From the NCBI GenBank assembly GCA_903901335.1, contig CAIUQR010000107.1:1-64000 (forward strand): a stretch of 64,000 nt of DNA. Direction: 5' to 3'. Shown here piece after piece: positions 50,000 to 59,231 of the stretch (positions within the stretch are counted from its first letter, which is position 1; every line of letters begins with the position of its first letter). A program made the translations under genes and the position numbers. The notes beneath the pieces are model-generated. The model ran no database searches. It was not told the DNA's origin and saw nothing but the letters and a program-made list of their open reading frames with translations. The DNA comes from an uncultured delta proteobacterium (GTDB taxonomy: Bacteria > Desulfobacterota > Desulfobulbia > Desulfobulbales > Desulfocapsaceae).

Positions 50000-50634
50000 A
50001 ATACATCATAACATGTTTTCTTCTGGCTCTGTCGCTCCTGTTACTGCCGGGTAGTGCCTCGTCAGCAAGCAATCCTCCTCAGTCAATGCTCCAGCAGACT
50101 CCGGCATCGGCACAGGATAGCCTCCAAGCCGAGGATATCAGAGATATTAAGGGACCGGTACCGTTGCCGGATTCCAACCGTTTCCTGATTCCCGTTGCTG
50201 CCGCTATCACCCTCTGCATTATCGCAGCCCTGCTCTTCTTTTTCCTGAAACGCAGACGAAAACCAACACCTGATGTCCTCCAGCCGGACGCGATTGCACT
50301 GGCAGAGCTGGACCGGGCCCGTAGCCTGATGGAATCGCCCCTTGTCTATGCGGAGCGGATCTCCACTCTCCTGCGGCAGTATATTGAAGCACGCTTTCAG
50401 ATCCGTTCCACCCGGCAGACCACCCGGGAATTTTTTTCCCGCCTGAAGAACGGCACAACCATCGCCGAGGTGGATATTAAGAACCATGCCGGAGATCTGC
50501 AGGAGTGCATGGAACAATGCGATATCGCCAAATTCGCCCATGGCACCCCGAATCAGGAGAGGATGGTCGGGATGGACCGGGCAGTACGAAACTTTATTGA
50601 GACGACCCGGCAGAAGCAGCAGACAGGTGCATAG
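49996..50634 (+). CDS. DUF4381-like membrane protein of the Bat operon
   Basis: A 212-residue protein: signal peptide 1-24, a low-complexity linker, one membrane span near 58-78 (FLIPVAAAITLCIIAALLFFFL), a basic juxtamembrane stretch (KRRRKPTP) and a cytoplasmic helical domain (LDRARSLM, ERISTLLRQYIEARFQI). This is the DUF4381 position and shape in MoxR-DUF58-BatABDE operons. Confidence 0.8.
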   Translation: MKYIITCFLLALSLLLLPGSASSASNPPQSMLQQTPASAQDSLQAEDIRDIKGPVPLPDSNRFLIPVAAAITLCIIAALLFFFLKRRRKPTPDVLQPDAIALAELDRARSLMESPLVYAERISTLLRQYIEARFQIRSTRQTTREFFSRLKNGTTIAEVDIKNHAGDLQECMEQCDIAKFAHGTPNQERMVGMDRAVRNFIETTRQKQQTGA

Positions 50635-50826
50635 CTGTTTTTAACTGAAGTTTAGAGTTTCAGACAAAATTACTTACAAGTCCACACGCCTTTGGATCGT
50701 GTCTTTACTCTCTTCATTTGCACCTCCAGCGCTTATCCGTGCCTCCTGATCGGCAAGACCTGCCGGTTCTCGTTTTTTCGAGGCATCGATCTTCGGCGAT
50801 CCAAAACCTAGATACAGGAGACAGGC
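50635..50826. other. 192-bp gap interrupting the Bat operon
   Basis: Unlike the tight spacing elsewhere in the operon, this gap separates DUF4381 from the next gene and carries an AT-rich beginning. No gene or clear hairpin terminator. It probably came with the inserted gene at 50827. Confidence 0.45.
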
Positions 50827-51702
50827 ATGTTCGAAAGTATAAAGAATGTTATTTACCACATTTTAATTTTAGCCTTGAGCGCTGTTATTGCGCTCTCATT
50901 GCCTTACACGGGGAAGTTTATTGCAGACAATTACCTTGTCTACTGGACACTTATCGAAAGCAAAAAGATATTCCTTATTTTTGTGGAAATTGCGGTTGCG
51001 GTACTTCTGATCATGATTTTCAACTATTTGATGAGGAGCTGGAAAGACCGGAAAATCTCTAAGATGGCGCTGAATGATATGGGCCTTGTGCTTGCGGCGC
51101 ATACAAAAAATCTTCGGATAAGAAAACGACTCAAAAAGTTCAAGGAACGGCACGGCATTGCCAAGGATGTGCTGTTGATCGGCTCAACGGGTTGTAACAC
51201 ATTTGTAAATCCGGAGGCCGACCTGCACCATGTATTACAGAATTGTCGTGAAGCAAAGATAATGCTCCTGAACCCTTTCGGTGAAGGGGCATGTGTCCGG
51301 TCAAAAAGCATTCCCGATCCTGATGTCACATTTGAACATTTCAGGGAGCAGATACTGAAAAGTATCGAATTTTTAAGAGGCCTTAAAGCTCTCCAGAAAA
51401 ATATAAAGTTAAAGCTGTACGAGGAGACGCCATTGTTCAAGCTTGCCGTCCTCGGAGATTATGTCTTTATGAAGCATTATGACTCAGGACTGAACATCCA
51501 GGAGATGCCGGAATACATATTCAGACATTCTCCAAACCGCAGCAATCTCTTTCATCCCCTCTATCAGTTTTTTCTTGCGAAATGGCGTGATTCAAATATC
51601 CCGGAATATGATTTTGATTCGGACGAGTTGGTATACAGGGATACTTCCGGAAATGAGGCTAAAAGAGAAAAACTTGGTGAAATGACATTTAACGCAGCAT
51701 GA
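50827..51702 (+). CDS. Two-span membrane protein with PLD-like cytoplasmic domain, inserted in the Bat operon
   Basis: A 291-residue protein: two membrane spans (about 8-32 and 45-70), then a soluble domain of about 220 residues. The segments KDVLLIGSTGCNTFVNPEADLHHVLQNCREAKIMLLNPFGEGACVRSKSI and LFKLAVLGDYVFMKHYDSG, MPEYIFRHSPN resemble phospholipase D-like domains, but no complete HxKx4D motif is present, so catalysis is doubtful. Base composition is AT-richer than neighbours. It stands where Bat operons normally have nothing. AGGAG precedes the ATG. Confidence 0.7.
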   Translation: MFESIKNVIYHILILALSAVIALSLPYTGKFIADNYLVYWTLIESKKIFLIFVEIAVAVLLIMIFNYLMRSWKDRKISKMALNDMGLVLAAHTKNLRIRKRLKKFKERHGIAKDVLLIGSTGCNTFVNPEADLHHVLQNCREAKIMLLNPFGEGACVRSKSIPDPDVTFEHFREQILKSIEFLRGLKALQKNIKLKLYEETPLFKLAVLGDYVFMKHYDSGLNIQEMPEYIFRHSPNRSNLFHPLYQFFLAKWRDSNIPEYDFDSDELVYRDTSGNEAKREKLGEMTFNAA

Positions 51703-51750
51703 GTTGATATTTTAAAGAATCTGATCGCTTTTTTTACAAGGACATCCCGT

Positions 51751-52737
51751 ATGCGCTTTCTCCATCCCGAACTCCTCTGGCTCCTTGCCCTGCTGCCGCT
51801 GCTTGCCCTGATCAGAGGCAGGAGAGGCCCGGCCCCGGCCCTTATCTTCTCGACCACCAGTATCGCCGCCACCCTGGCCCAGGGCCGACGGACCAGCCCC
51901 GGCCATATCCTGACGGCCATCCGGCTGCTGGCCGTAGGTCTGCTCATCGTCGCCCTGGCCCGGCCTCAGCAGGGCAATACGACAACCGAGATCAAGGCGA
52001 GCGGCATCGATATCCTGCTCGCCGTCGATCTGTCAGGTTCGATGCAGGCCATGGATTTTACGCTGCACGGACAGCCTGCCGATCGTCTGGACGTGGTCAA
52101 ATCAGTGGTCGACCAGTTCATCGACGCCCGTCCCAATGACCGGATCGGCCTGGTGGCCTTCGCCGAAAAACCGTTCGTGGTCAGCCCATTGACCCTTGAC
52201 CACGACTGGCTGCGCAAGCGGTTAAAATCTCTGTCCATCGGCATGGCCGGGGATAATACCGCCATCGGCTCCGCCATCGGCGCAGGCATCAACCGGCTGC
52301 GGGAAAAGGATGCCAAATCGCGGATCATGATTCTGCTGACCGACGGAATGAACAACGCCGGCAAAGTCCCTCCTCTGGTCGCAGCCGAGGCGGCAGAGAC
52401 CTTGAAGATTAAGATCTATACCATCGGCGCCGGCACCAGGGGCGAGGCCCCGATGCCGATCGTCGATGATTTCGGCCGGAAACGGCTGGTCCGGGCCAGG
52501 GTTGATATCGACGAAGAGACGCTCACCAAGGTCGCGCAGATGACGGGCGCCCGCTATTTCCGGGCCACGGACACCCAATCCCTGCAGAAGATCTACGATG
52601 AGATCAACTCGATGGAAACGACCACCAGGACCATTAAAAACTTTGAACATTACCGGGAGCTTTTTCCCTTTCCGTTGCTGACCGCGCTGCTTTTCTTCGG
52701 TCTTGAGCTGCTGCGGAAGCATAAACGTCTCCCCTAG
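51751..52737 (+). CDS. batA: BatA-like VWA-domain membrane protein
   Basis: A 328-residue protein: N-terminal BatA segment (MRFLHPELLWLLALLPLLALI), second span near 50-70, then a periplasmic-facing VWA domain with MIDAS residues DLSGSMQAM and LLTDGMNNAG, and a C-terminal span. BatA and BatB are linked to aerotolerance and envelope stress in other bacteria. It lies downstream of the inserted gene. Confidence 0.93.
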   Translation: MRFLHPELLWLLALLPLLALIRGRRGPAPALIFSTTSIAATLAQGRRTSPGHILTAIRLLAVGLLIVALARPQQGNTTTEIKASGIDILLAVDLSGSMQAMDFTLHGQPADRLDVVKSVVDQFIDARPNDRIGLVAFAEKPFVVSPLTLDHDWLRKRLKSLSIGMAGDNTAIGSAIGAGINRLREKDAKSRIMILLTDGMNNAGKVPPLVAAEAAETLKIKIYTIGAGTRGEAPMPIVDDFGRKRLVRARVDIDEETLTKVAQMTGARYFRATDTQSLQKIYDEINSMETTTRTIKNFEHYRELFPFPLLTALLFFGLELLRKHKRLP

Positions 52738-52755
52738 CCGGTGTAAGAACACATC

Positions 52756-54666
52756 ATGACTTTTGCACAACCACTCTGGATCATCACAGGCCTCAGCATC
52801 TGCATCGGTTCCCTGTTTCTGCTCCGCAACCTGCAGGCAAGGCGTTTGGCAACGCTTCAAGAATTCGCCGCAGCCCATCTGCTTTCGAGGCTGACGCGGA
52901 ATATCTCGACCAGAAGGCAGGCGACGAAACAGGCGATCTTTCTTCTGGCGCTGTTCTGCTGCTTCCTGGCCCTTGCCCGCCCGCAATACGGTTTCAAATG
53001 GGAGGATGTCAAACGCAAAGGGATCGACATCCTCTTTGCAGTGGATACCTCCAAAAGCATGCTGGCCGGGGATATCAAACCAAACCGCCTGGAACGGGCA
53101 AAATTTGCGATCATGGACTTTGTCGACCAGCTTGACGGTGATCGTGTCGGCCTTCTGCCCTTTGCGGGCACAGCCTACCTGATGTGTCCGTTGACCGGGG
53201 ATTACCAGGCCTTCGAAACTTCCCTGAAGGCCCTCGATACGAACATCATCCCGAAGGGGGGAACCGATATCACCGCCGCCATCCGGGAGGCAGAGTCCGT
53301 CCTCAGTAATGAGGCCAATTACAAACTTCTGATCCTGGTCACCGACGGAGAAAATCTCGAAGGAGATGTACTGGCCGCAGCCCAGGAGGCCGCCCGGAAG
53401 GGAATGCGGATCTTCACCGTCGGCGTCGGCACCAGAGAAGGGGAAATCATCCCGGTCGCCGAGGGTGCTAAAGGGTTTGTCAAGGATGCCTCAGGGAATT
53501 TTGTTGTCTCCCACCTCGATGAAGCGACCTTGACCCAGATTGCCGAGAAGAGTAACGGCCTCTATGTCCCATTGGGGAATAAGGGTCAGGGCCTGCAGAC
53601 CATCTACCAGCAAAAGCTTTCGCTTGTCCCGAAGGAAGAGCTGACCGAACGACGGCATAAGGTGCCTCTGGAGCGTTTTGAGTGGCCTCTGGCCATGGCC
53701 ATCGGCCTTCTGTCTCTGGAATTCATGATAGGGACCCGGAAATCCAAGCCCTTCCGATGGCCGTTTCTAAAAAACTCAGGCCCCGGCAAGGGCGGAAAGG
53801 TCGTCGGGACACTGATTCTGATAATCATCTCCAGCCTTCTTACCCGGCCTGCGGCCTCCCAGGCCTCTGAAGGTGAACAAGCGTATAATAAAGGCGATTA
53901 TCTCAAGGCCTCGGAGCAATACGGCCAACTCTTGAAAAAACATCCGAACAACCCGAAACTCCAGTTTAATTTCGGCACCGCATCCTATAAAAACAACATG
54001 TATGAAGAGGCCATTTCCGCCTTCAAAGAGGCTCTTAAAAGCAAGGATCTGGACCTGCAGGAAAAGGCCTATTACAATAAAGGAAACGCTCACTTCAAAA
54101 AAGGCGAGGAAACCCTGCAGGCCGACCCGCAACAGGCCCTGGCCCAATGGCAGGAGGCCCTTGACTCCTATGCCGCAAGCCTAGAACTTAAACAGGATGA
54201 TCAGGACGCCCTCTATAACCGGAACCTGGTACAGAAAAAGCTGGACGAGCTGAAAAGAAACGAGAACAAACAGCCGAAAAAACAGGAGCAGGACAAAGGT
54301 CAAAAAACAAACGACAAAAAAGACCAGGAAAAGAAGGATCAGCAGGGACAAAACGGCAAGGATTCGGAACCGCAGCAGAAGCCCGGTCCTGCACAGAACG
54401 GACGGGATGGAGATAAACAGGACAGCTCAGTGACACCGGAAATGAACGAGCAGCAGAAACAAACCGCCACCCAGACTCCGGAGGCTAAAAAAGAGGACGC
54501 CAAGGCAGAGGCCGGTCAAGATAATGAACGACGAAAAGAAGGGAAAATGACCAGAGAAGACGCGGAACAGCTTTTGAACAGTCTGAAGAACGAGGAAGGA
54601 AAGGTGTTGAACCTCGCCCCGACCGGTGGAAAAAGCAAAGACGACGAAACGAGGAGAGACTGGTGA
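52756..54666 (+). CDS. BatB-BatC fusion: VWA domain plus TPR repeats
   Basis: A 636-residue protein. Residues 1-335 form a BatB-like VWA protein (two N-terminal spans, MIDAS DTSKSMLAGD, LVTDGENLEGD, C-terminal span near 345-365). Residues about 370-500 carry TPR repeats (EQAYNKGDYLKASEQYGQLLKKHP, QFNFGTASYKNNMYEEAISAFKEAL, YYNKGNAHFKKGEETLQ). The rest is a long Lys/Gln/Asp-rich disordered tail. In many genomes batB and batC are separate; here they are joined. Confidence 0.9.
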   Translation: MTFAQPLWIITGLSICIGSLFLLRNLQARRLATLQEFAAAHLLSRLTRNISTRRQATKQAIFLLALFCCFLALARPQYGFKWEDVKRKGIDILFAVDTSKSMLAGDIKPNRLERAKFAIMDFVDQLDGDRVGLLPFAGTAYLMCPLTGDYQAFETSLKALDTNIIPKGGTDITAAIREAESVLSNEANYKLLILVTDGENLEGDVLAAAQEAARKGMRIFTVGVGTREGEIIPVAEGAKGFVKDASGNFVVSHLDEATLTQIAEKSNGLYVPLGNKGQGLQTIYQQKLSLVPKEELTERRHKVPLERFEWPLAMAIGLLSLEFMIGTRKSKPFRWPFLKNSGPGKGGKVVGTLILIIISSLLTRPAASQASEGEQAYNKGDYLKASEQYGQLLKKHPNNPKLQFNFGTASYKNNMYEEAISAFKEALKSKDLDLQEKAYYNKGNAHFKKGEETLQADPQQALAQWQEALDSYAASLELKQDDQDALYNRNLVQKKLDELKRNENKQPKKQEQDKGQKTNDKKDQEKKDQQGQNGKDSEPQQKPGPAQNGRDGDKQDSSVTPEMNEQQKQTATQTPEAKKEDAKAEAGQDNERRKEGKMTREDAEQLLNSLKNEEGKVLNLAPTGGKSKDDETRRDW

Positions 54667-56534
54667 TGACAAGGCGTCGACTTCGACAGATACAGACAAG
54701 GCCGGTGGCAGGCAGACTGTTTTGTATCCTGCTTTTTCTGGCCGTTACCTTCACTGCCGCCCCGCGCTGGTGTCAGGCCGAAACCACTGTTTCCGCCTCG
54801 TTGAATCCGGCTCAGTTCTCAGCCGACACGGGTGCAGCCCTGATCATCACTATCAACGGCAGCAGATCGGCCGATGTGCATATCCCCACTGTTGCCGGGC
54901 TCAGCTTTCAGGGGCGAGGCAGAAACACCCAGATGCAATTTATCAATGGTTCTTTTTCTTCTTCTCTTTCTTTTACCTACCTGGTCCAGGCTGAAACTCC
55001 CGGCAAGTACACCATCCCCCCCATCGGCGTTTCCGTTGACGGCAACACCCTGACCACCAAGCCGATTACCTTTGAAGTCACCCAGGCGGGAAGTGCTCCC
55101 TCCACCCAGGGAACCGCCTCGCCTGCCCCAACCAGGCTTCGTGCAGGCGAGACCGACAAGGTTGCCTTTCTCCGCCTGAGCGAACTCAAAGACACAAGCT
55201 GGACCGGAGAAGTCATCCCCATCCGGATAAAGGCCTATTTCCGACAGGGTATCAAGGCCAACCTGAACGCCCTGCCGATCCTCAAAGGCGACGGCTTTGT
55301 GATGCCGCAGCTTGACCAGAAACCCTCGCAGACCGAGGAAGCTGTGGGCGGGTCCGTCTACTCGGTTCTCACCTGGGACAGCTCTATCTCGGCAATTAAA
55401 GAGGGCCGGCACACCCTGACAGTGGAGCTGGAGGCTGCCTTACTCCTGCCTCATCGAAGAAATCCCTTCCCTGGGTTTGGCGATCAGGATATCTTCCAGG
55501 ATGAATTTTTTCAAAATTTCTTCGGCGGCTTCGAAAGCAAGACAGTCAAAGTGGCCAGCCAGCCGTTTACCATCGAGGCTAAACAGCTCCCGACAGACCA
55601 CCAGCCGCCGGATTTTTCCGGTGCCGTCGGCCAGTTCAACCTGTCGGCTGCGGCCAAGCCGACCAAGGTGGAGGTTGGCGACCCCATTACCCTGACCATG
55701 ACCGTCTCCGGAAAAGGGAATTTCGATCGGGTTGAACCACCTAAATTTCCCGAAGATCCGAAATGGAAGACCTATCCGTCTTCCGCCGAATTTAAACAGG
55801 GAGACAGTTCGACCCAGGGGAAGAAAATTTTTGAACAGGCGATTGTGGTCAAGGATGATCATGTAACCGAAATCCCGCCCGTCTCCTTTGTCTTTTTCAA
55901 CCCGGAGACGGAAAAATATATAAGCCTGACAAGCGCCCCAATCCCGCTTTCCTTGAAACACGGTAGCCAGGAAGCAGCCGCTGCGCCAAAATCCACCCCT
56001 GCTTCGCCTGTAACGACTGCGCCGAAGGAGGCGCCCGGAAACCCCGGCATTGCCGGTCTTGCCCCGATCCATCTGCAAATGGGAAGCCTGCAGAAAAAGA
56101 TCGTTCCCTTGTTTGCCAAGAGGTGGTTTGATACCCTGCTGAGCCTTTGCACCATCCTGCTGCTCTCTGTATTCCTCTGGAAGGCACGTCTGAGATATCT
56201 GCGAAACAATCCGGAATTGATCAGGAAAAAAGAGATGCGGGAGCTTCTCGCCCAAAATATGCTGCAGATCAATGCAGCCGCAGGCAAAAACGACAGCGGG
56301 CTGTACCTGGCTGCATGCCGGAAGGCCATGCAGGAGCTGCTCGGCCGCCGCTGGCAGATCGAACCGTCGGCGATCACCCTGGCCGACCTGCAGGCACGGC
56401 TTGATCCGTCCTCCAGCCTGATCGCAATTTTCGCAACAGCCGAGCAGGGGGCCTATGCAAACTATACCCTTTCCGCCGAAGAGATGCGCCGGTACTCCGG
56501 CCAAGTCCACAAGGAGCTCTCCGAACTTCTATGA
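54666..56534 (+). CDS. batD: BatD-like protein
   Basis: A 622-residue protein: signal peptide about 1-38, an array of Ig-like BatD domains (SFQGRGRNTQMQFINGSFSSSLSFTYLVQAETPGKYTIPPIGV is the family hallmark), a membrane span near 480-502 and a C-terminal cytoplasmic helical part (MRELLAQNMLQIN). It starts at ATG 54666, overlapping the previous stop by one base. It is probably a periplasmic scaffold for the VWA proteins. Confidence 0.92.
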   Translation: MTRRRLRQIQTRPVAGRLFCILLFLAVTFTAAPRWCQAETTVSASLNPAQFSADTGAALIITINGSRSADVHIPTVAGLSFQGRGRNTQMQFINGSFSSSLSFTYLVQAETPGKYTIPPIGVSVDGNTLTTKPITFEVTQAGSAPSTQGTASPAPTRLRAGETDKVAFLRLSELKDTSWTGEVIPIRIKAYFRQGIKANLNALPILKGDGFVMPQLDQKPSQTEEAVGGSVYSVLTWDSSISAIKEGRHTLTVELEAALLLPHRRNPFPGFGDQDIFQDEFFQNFFGGFESKTVKVASQPFTIEAKQLPTDHQPPDFSGAVGQFNLSAAAKPTKVEVGDPITLTMTVSGKGNFDRVEPPKFPEDPKWKTYPSSAEFKQGDSSTQGKKIFEQAIVVKDDHVTEIPPVSFVFFNPETEKYISLTSAPIPLSLKHGSQEAAAAPKSTPASPVTTAPKEAPGNPGIAGLAPIHLQMGSLQKKIVPLFAKRWFDTLLSLCTILLLSVFLWKARLRYLRNNPELIRKKEMRELLAQNMLQINAAAGKNDSGLYLAACRKAMQELLGRRWQIEPSAITLADLQARLDPSSSLIAIFATAEQGAYANYTLSAEEMRRYSGQVHKELSELL

Positions 56535-57319
56535 AATCGAACAGATACCTGGCACTCCTGTCGGCCGTCTGCGCCGCCCTGATCCTCTTTTGCTCCTCCG
56601 CCTGCCCCTGCGCCGTTGCCGCCTCGGGGCAATCGGCCGAGACCCTCTTTCAACAGGGCAATGAGCTCTACGGGCAGGGGAAATTCCAGGAGGCCCTGCA
56701 GATTTACAGCCGCATCATCGCCGAAGACGGATTCTCCGGACCGCTCCTCTATAATCTGGCAAACTGTTACGCCCAGACCGGCCGGACAGGTCAGGCAATT
56801 CTCAACTACGAAAGGGCGTTGCGTCTCTCCCCCGGAGACTCGGACAGTAAAGGAAACCTCGATCTTCTTCGCAAGAGCCGGGGCCTTTTTCAGGAAGAGC
56901 TTCCCTTGTTCCGGCGGCTGGCCTCCTCGTTGGATCTCGATCAATGGACCCTGGCGGCCGGACTGTCACTGGTCATTTTCACCCTCATTAATCTGGCCGG
57001 CCTGCGTCTGTCCAACGGCAGACAGATCCGACGCTGGACCGGCGGACTCTGTCTGCTCGTGATGGCGATTGCCTCAGCAGGAGCCTTTTGCCAATACCGG
57101 CAGCTGGCTGAGGCCGTGGTCACCGGCAACGATAGCCGTTTGCTCCTTTCGCCCTTTCCGGCTGCATCATCCATCGAAACCATCCAGGAGGGCCGCAAGC
57201 TGCATTATCTGTCGAAACATGGTTCGTATGCTCTGGTGGAAGACGAGGCCGGCCGCTCCGGCTGGATCGAGACAAACGCGATAACCTTCATCATCGAACC
57301 AGCCGACCACCTCAGATAA
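56531..57319 (+). CDS. batE: BatE-like TPR and SH3 protein
   Basis: A 262-residue protein: signal peptide about 1-36, TPR repeats (ETLFQQGNELYGQGKFQEALQIYSRII, LLYNLANCYAQTGRTGQAILNYERALRLSPGD), two membrane spans about 140-160 and 170-190, and a C-terminal bacterial SH3-like domain (LHYLSKHGSYALVEDEAGRSGWIETNAI). The start overlaps batD by 4 bp. It ends the operon, 4 bp from the convergent acyl-CoA ligase gene. Confidence 0.9.
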   Translation: MKSNRYLALLSAVCAALILFCSSACPCAVAASGQSAETLFQQGNELYGQGKFQEALQIYSRIIAEDGFSGPLLYNLANCYAQTGRTGQAILNYERALRLSPGDSDSKGNLDLLRKSRGLFQEELPLFRRLASSLDLDQWTLAAGLSLVIFTLINLAGLRLSNGRQIRRWTGGLCLLVMAIASAGAFCQYRQLAEAVVTGNDSRLLLSPFPAASSIETIQEGRKLHYLSKHGSYALVEDEAGRSGWIETNAITFIIEPADHLR

Positions 57320-57323
57320 AAAA

Positions 57324-58967
57324 CTACCTGTACTGCTTTCGCATTTCTTTTTTATTCAGTTTTCCGACACTTGTCTTGGCAATCGAATCGGTGATCACCA
57401 CCCTGTCCGGAACTCCATACTTAGGTATAACCCCCTTTTCGGCATATTCTACAAAGAGTTTCCGCAGGTCCTCTTCGCTCACCTTTTCCGTATTGGGTTT
57501 CAGAACCACCAGGGCCAGAGGCCGCTCCCCCCATTTTTCATCCGGCACCCCGATCACCGCCGCCTCGCTGACCGCCGGATGACGGCTGATGATATCTTCG
57601 AGTGCTAGAGAAGAGATCCATTCACCGCCGGTTTTGATCACATCCTTCAGCCTGTCGGTGACCTGGAGGTAGCCCTCCTCGTCGATGAAGCCGATATCGC
57701 CGGTATGCAGCCAGCCGTTTTCCCAGAGTTCTTCACTCTTTTCCTCATCCTTCAAATAGCCCTGCGTCAGCCAGGGGGTCCTGGTGACAATCTCGCCGGT
57801 GCTCCTGCCGTCGTGGGGTAACGGATTTCCCTGCGGATCGATAACCTCGATGGCGACATTGGATACCGGCAGTCCCGTCCGGCAGCGTATTTTTATCTGG
57901 GCATCGCGGTCCCATTCCAGCATATGGGGTTTCAGGCTGGCGATGGACAGAATCGGACAGGTCTCGGACATCCCGTAACCGGTAAACACGTTGATCCCAA
58001 GCCCCATGGCCGCCTTGCACAAGCCGGCCGACATCGCCGATCCGCCGATAATGACCTTCCAGCCGTTCAGATCGACCTGATGTATCGACGGGCTGGCCAG
58101 AAGCATGTTCATGATGGTCGGGACACAGTGGGAGAAGGTGACCTTTTCGGTATCAATCAGACGCAGCAGCATCTCCGGCTCGTATCGCCCCGGATAGACC
58201 TGTTTTGCCCCGAGCAGGGTCATCAGATACGGCATCCCCCAGGCGTGCACATGAAACATCGGGGTTATCGGCATATAGACATCCTCGGAGCTGATCGTCG
58301 CCTGGGATCTCATTGCACCCATGGTCGGAAGCAATCCGTAGGTATGGAGAACGAGCTGGCGATGACTGAAGTATACCCCTTTCGGCAGGCCGGTTGTCCC
58401 GGTCGTATAGAAGGTCGTGGCCCTGGTATTTTCATTGAAATCGGGAAAATCATAGGTGTCCGGCTTTCCTGCCAGCAGGGCCTCATATTCGATATCGATG
58501 GGCAGATCGGTCTGCGGCTCTTTGCCGGAGTCGGAGATCAGGACGATCTTTTTGACGTTGACCAATTGATCCTTCACCCCGGCCAGCAGGGGGAGAAACT
58601 CCTCGTTGACCAGGAGTATATCGTCTTCGGCATGATTAATGGTGTAGACAAGCTGTTCTGAAGACAATCTGACATTGATGGTATGCAGAACCGCTCCCAT
58701 CATCGGCACAGCGAAGAAACATTCCAGATACCGATGACTGTCCCAATCCATGATCGCCACGGTATCGCCCTGCCTGATGCCCATACCGGCGAGACCATGG
58801 GCCAGGCGGGCGACCCGTCGGCCGAAGTCGGCATAGGTATACCGCATCCTGTCCCGGTAGATGATTTCCTGGTCTGGTGCATAGATCAGGGGGGTCCTTA
58901 AAAGATGCTTGATCAAGAGCTGATAGTTATAGGCCGAGGGTGTGGGGACAATGTGTTGCAATGCCAT
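57324..58967 (-). CDS. Medium/long-chain fatty acid-CoA ligase
   Basis: A 547-residue AMP-forming acyl-CoA synthetase: P-loop-like YTTGTTGLPKGVYFSHRQ, VPTIMNMLLASP, GYGMSETCPILS, WLHTGDIGFIDEEGYLQVTDRLKDVIKTGGEWIS and the catalytic Lys near the C-terminus (KTSVGKLNKKEMR). It activates a carboxylic acid to its CoA thioester. AAGGAG precedes the ATG. It is transcribed from the consensus sigma-54 promoter at 59047-59062, next to a sigma-54 activator gene. Confidence 0.95.
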   Translation of the reverse strand: MALQHIVPTPSAYNYQLLIKHLLRTPLIYAPDQEIIYRDRMRYTYADFGRRVARLAHGLAGMGIRQGDTVAIMDWDSHRYLECFFAVPMMGAVLHTINVRLSSEQLVYTINHAEDDILLVNEEFLPLLAGVKDQLVNVKKIVLISDSGKEPQTDLPIDIEYEALLAGKPDTYDFPDFNENTRATTFYTTGTTGLPKGVYFSHRQLVLHTYGLLPTMGAMRSQATISSEDVYMPITPMFHVHAWGMPYLMTLLGAKQVYPGRYEPEMLLRLIDTEKVTFSHCVPTIMNMLLASPSIHQVDLNGWKVIIGGSAMSAGLCKAAMGLGINVFTGYGMSETCPILSIASLKPHMLEWDRDAQIKIRCRTGLPVSNVAIEVIDPQGNPLPHDGRSTGEIVTRTPWLTQGYLKDEEKSEELWENGWLHTGDIGFIDEEGYLQVTDRLKDVIKTGGEWISSLALEDIISRHPAVSEAAVIGVPDEKWGERPLALVVLKPNTEKVSEEDLRKLFVEYAEKGVIPKYGVPDRVVITDSIAKTSVGKLNKKEMRKQYR

Positions 58968-59046
58968 GGCGTGCTCCTTCTGCTGGGAGAGGTGGTGTTT
59001 GTAAATCCGTTGTCATTTCATTTCGCAAGTACTGGCTCAATCTGAA

Positions 59047-59062
59047 AGCAATTGCCGTGCCA
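59047..59062 (-). promoter_or_regulatory. Consensus sigma-54 (-24/-12) promoter of the acyl-CoA ligase gene
   Basis: On the minus strand the sequence TGGCACGGCAATTGCT matches the RpoN consensus TGGCAC-N5-TTGCW without mismatch. Transcription would begin around 59036, about 70 nt ahead of the ligase ATG. The neighbouring gene encodes a sigma-54 activator. Confidence 0.88.
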
Positions 59063-59121
59063 GAGTAAATGTCATTGAATTTACCGAAAAACCTCTACAT
59101 ACCGGAACAAGGCCGGGAAGA

Positions 59122-59217
59122 GAATGACTCACAACAAAGCCAAAATCCCGCTAATGACTTGAAAAAACAGAAAAACAAGGCGTAAGAGTTATAAATAACT
59201 CATTAAGAGTCACAAAC
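59122..59217 (-). promoter_or_regulatory. Candidate activator binding region (UAS)
   Basis: The 16-bp perfect palindrome GAGTTATAAATAACTC occupies 59187-59202, about 125 bp upstream of the -24 element, and inverted GACTCAC/GAGTCAC motifs occur near 59125 and 59207. Sigma-54 activators bind palindromes at this distance. The palindrome also lies 30 bp after the activator gene's stop, so a role as its terminator cannot be excluded. Confidence 0.5.
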
Positions 59218-59231
59218 GCCCCTCACGGTCA

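Noticed and set aside
54250-54660. Tandem DNA repeat in the Lys/Gln-rich tail of the BatB/C gene
   Set aside because: It is low-complexity coding sequence in frame with the gene, without a fixed repeat unit.
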